The notes under the pieces: model-generated
What the model saw: only the letters and a program-made list of their open reading frames with translations
The model's database searches: none
Told to the model about the DNA's origin: nothing
Program-made: the position numbers and the translations under genes
Assembly (NCBI GenBank): GCA_049699975.1
Contig: JBNAWB010000080.1
Coordinates: 1-15,078, forward strand
DNA from: CAZAGD01 sp049699975
GTDB taxonomy: Bacteria > Desulfobacterota > SM23-61
Length of the DNA: 15,078 bases
Direction: 5' to 3'
Shown here: positions 13,691 through 15,078 of the stretch, piece after piece
Numbering within the stretch: the first letter of the stretch is position 1
Layout: every line of letters starts with the position of its first letter

Positions 13691-15078
13691 ATGATTAATA
13701 AGATCATTGAATACTGCGCCCAAAACCGCTTTTTAGTTTTTGTGGCAGTATTTCTCCTCATGTTAGGAGGAGTCTATGCCCTGCGAAATCTTCCCTTGGA
13801 TGCCCTCCCGGATATCTCCGATGTGCAAGTGATTGTCTATACCACCTGGGAAGGGAGAAGTCCGGATCTGGTAGAGGATCAAGTTACTTACCCTATTGTC
13901 ACGGCTCTTATCGCGGCCCCTAAAGTTAAGACTGTGCGGGGCTTTTCGGATTTTGGCTTTTCTTACGTCTACGTAATTTTTGAGGACGGCACGGACATCT
14001 ACTGGGCGAGATCGCGGGTTTTGGAATATATGCAACAGATTACTGGGAAACTCCCCCCGGGGGTCACTCCCGTAATCGGACCTGATGCTACTGGAGTAGG
14101 GTGGGTTTTCCAGTACGCCTTAGTCAGCGAAACCGGTGCCCATGACCTTTCCTACCTGCGCACTTTGCAAGATTGGTATATCCGGTACGCTTTGGCAAGC
14201 GTAGAGGGAGTAGCTGAGGTGGCCAGTGTCGGGGGATTTGTGAGGCAATACCAAGTTAATATAGACCCCAACCTGCTCTCGGCCTATAACCTTTCCATTC
14301 GCGATATTATGGCCCGGGTAAGTGCATCCAACAACGATGTGGAGGGAAGGCTTCTCGAATTTGGTGGTCGGGAATACATGGTGCGGGGGAGAGGCTATAT
14401 CAAAGGGGTAAGGGACATCGAAAAGATTGTAGTCGGAAATAACAGGCAAGGAACTCCTATTCTCTTGCGAGATGTGGCCAAAGTGACTATAGGACCAGAA
14501 ATCAGAAGAGGAATTGTAGAGTTGAACGGTAAGGGGGAAGTGGTGGGGGGCATCGTGGTTATGCGTTTTGGTGAAAACGCTTTGAAAGTTATCGAAAATG
14601 TAAAGAAAAAGATTAAGGAGATCGAGCCAGGCCTTCCGCCAGGGGTAAAGATCGTACCCACTTATGACCGGGCGGAATTAATCCAGCTCTCTATCCAGAA
14701 TTTACAGAGGACGCTTCTGGAAGAGATGATTGTGGTCAGCGTGGTGATCATCATTTTCCTCTTTCATTTTCGTTCTGCTTTAGTGCCCATTTTTGCCCTC
14801 CCCATAGCTGTGATCACCTCATTCATACCCATGTACTTTCTCCGCCTGACCTCCAACATCATGTCCCTGGGGGGAATTGCCCTGGCCATCGGCGTCTTGG
14901 TCGATGCCGCTATTGTCATGGTGGAAAATGCCTACCGCCATTTATCTGAAGGGTCTGAAGAAGAGAAGAGGCATAGCTTCCAGACTACAATTGCCGCAGC
15001 TAAACAGGTAGGAAGACCTATCTTTTTTGCTTTAGTCATCATCATCATCTCTTTCTTTCCTGTTTTCCTTTTAGAGGC
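13691..15078 (+). CDS. cusA: CusA-type heavy-metal RND efflux pump (3' end beyond window)
   Basis: The first 462 residues of a pump that should be about 1,040 long; the frame stays open to the window edge. TM1 is about 12-30, followed by LPLDALPDISDVQVIVYT, the standard start of the HME-RND family, then the first periplasmic porter region. TM2 to TM4 start near residue 338 (MIVVSVVIIIFLFHFRSALVP). The TM4 motif AIG-VLV-DAA-IVM-VEN fits AIGx3DAAx3VEN, the Cu(I)/Ag(I) group of the Nies classification. The Asp of DAA is residue 405, the same number as the proton-relay D405 of E. coli CusA. The three substrate Met residues of CusA lie past the window end and cannot be checked. The start has AAGG about eight bases upstream and lies 20 bases after the cusB stop codon. 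Confidence 0.94.
   Translation, partial: MINKIIEYCAQNRFLVFVAVFLLMLGGVYALRNLPLDALPDISDVQVIVYTTWEGRSPDLVEDQVTYPIVTALIAAPKVKTVRGFSDFGFSYVYVIFEDGTDIYWARSRVLEYMQQITGKLPPGVTPVIGPDATGVGWVFQYALVSETGAHDLSYLRTLQDWYIRYALASVEGVAEVASVGGFVRQYQVNIDPNLLSAYNLSIRDIMARVSASNNDVEGRLLEFGGREYMVRGRGYIKGVRDIEKIVVGNNRQGTPILLRDVAKVTIGPEIRRGIVELNGKGEVVGGIVVMRFGENALKVIENVKKKIKEIEPGLPPGVKIVPTYDRAELIQLSIQNLQRTLLEEMIVVSVVIIIFLFHFRSALVPIFALPIAVITSFIPMYFLRLTSNIMSLGGIALAIGVLVDAAIVMVENAYRHLSEGSEEEKRHSFQTTIAAAKQVGRPIFFALVIIIISFFPVFLLE

Noticed and set aside
13763..14661. Open frames on the - strand inside the RND pump gene
   Set aside because: The + frame is continuous and unmistakably CusA; the antisense frames show no known motif or ribosome site.

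Overview
The window reads as a chromosomal piece of a Gram-negative, probably anaerobic bacterium. The outer-membrane factors, lipoproteins, sigma-54 regulation, an XRE regulator carrying a 'two-CW' cysteine domain and a DUF2318 protein together suggest Desulfobacterota (the former Deltaproteobacteria) or a close relative. This taxonomic guess rests on gene families only. Genes are dense and almost all on the + strand. No tRNA, rRNA, CRISPR array or transposase gene was seen.

Region 1 (1-1482): a possible end of an upstream gene, then a small XRE/two-CW regulator on the - strand, divergent from a MoeB/ThiF/HesA-type E1-like adenylyltransferase. The 79-bp gap between them holds two face-to-face sigma-70-type promoters that share one inverted repeat, as expected for an autoregulated divergent operator.

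Region 2 (1577-4870): a membrane sensor histidine kinase (two TM segments, periplasmic sensor, PAS, HisKA, HATPase) and a complete NtrC/ZraR-type sigma-54 response regulator. They are separated by a 168-nt gap that looks like a degenerate palindromic repeat element flanked by 17-nt inverted ends.

Region 3 (4871-8928): directly after the response regulator lies a near-consensus -24/-12 promoter. Upstream of it are two CTGCGA-N7-TC-C-A palindromes exactly 42 bp apart, plausible enhancer sites. The promoter should drive a tightly packed five-gene operon: a zinc-ribbon/TM/SurA_N/Cys-rich chimera, a periplasmic DUF2318 protein, an FtsX/MacB-type permease with a periplasmic CxxC, its ATPase, and a class I SAM methyltransferase. 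Three consecutive envelope proteins carry CxxC or CC motifs. DUF2318 with FtsX-type permeases and a LolD/MacB-type ATPase recalls the accessory genes of P19-type iron-uptake loci (Campylobacter Cj1658-1665, E. coli fet), but the P19 and FTR1 components are absent here. This is the best candidate for an undescribed system in the window.

Region 4 (8929-15078): a 173-nt leader with a perfect 16-bp palindrome, then a Met/Gly/Trp-rich SHOCT membrane protein, two tandem and different TolC-family outer-membrane factors, a CusB-type lipoprotein adaptor with a Met/His tail, and the first 462 codons of a CusA-type RND pump cut by the window edge. The pump has the AIGx3DAAx3VEN signature of the Cu(I)/Ag(I) group, with Asp405 at the same number as in E. 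coli CusA. Together the window looks like an envelope metal/thiol-stress locus: a two-component sensor, an ABC module and a tripartite metal exporter.
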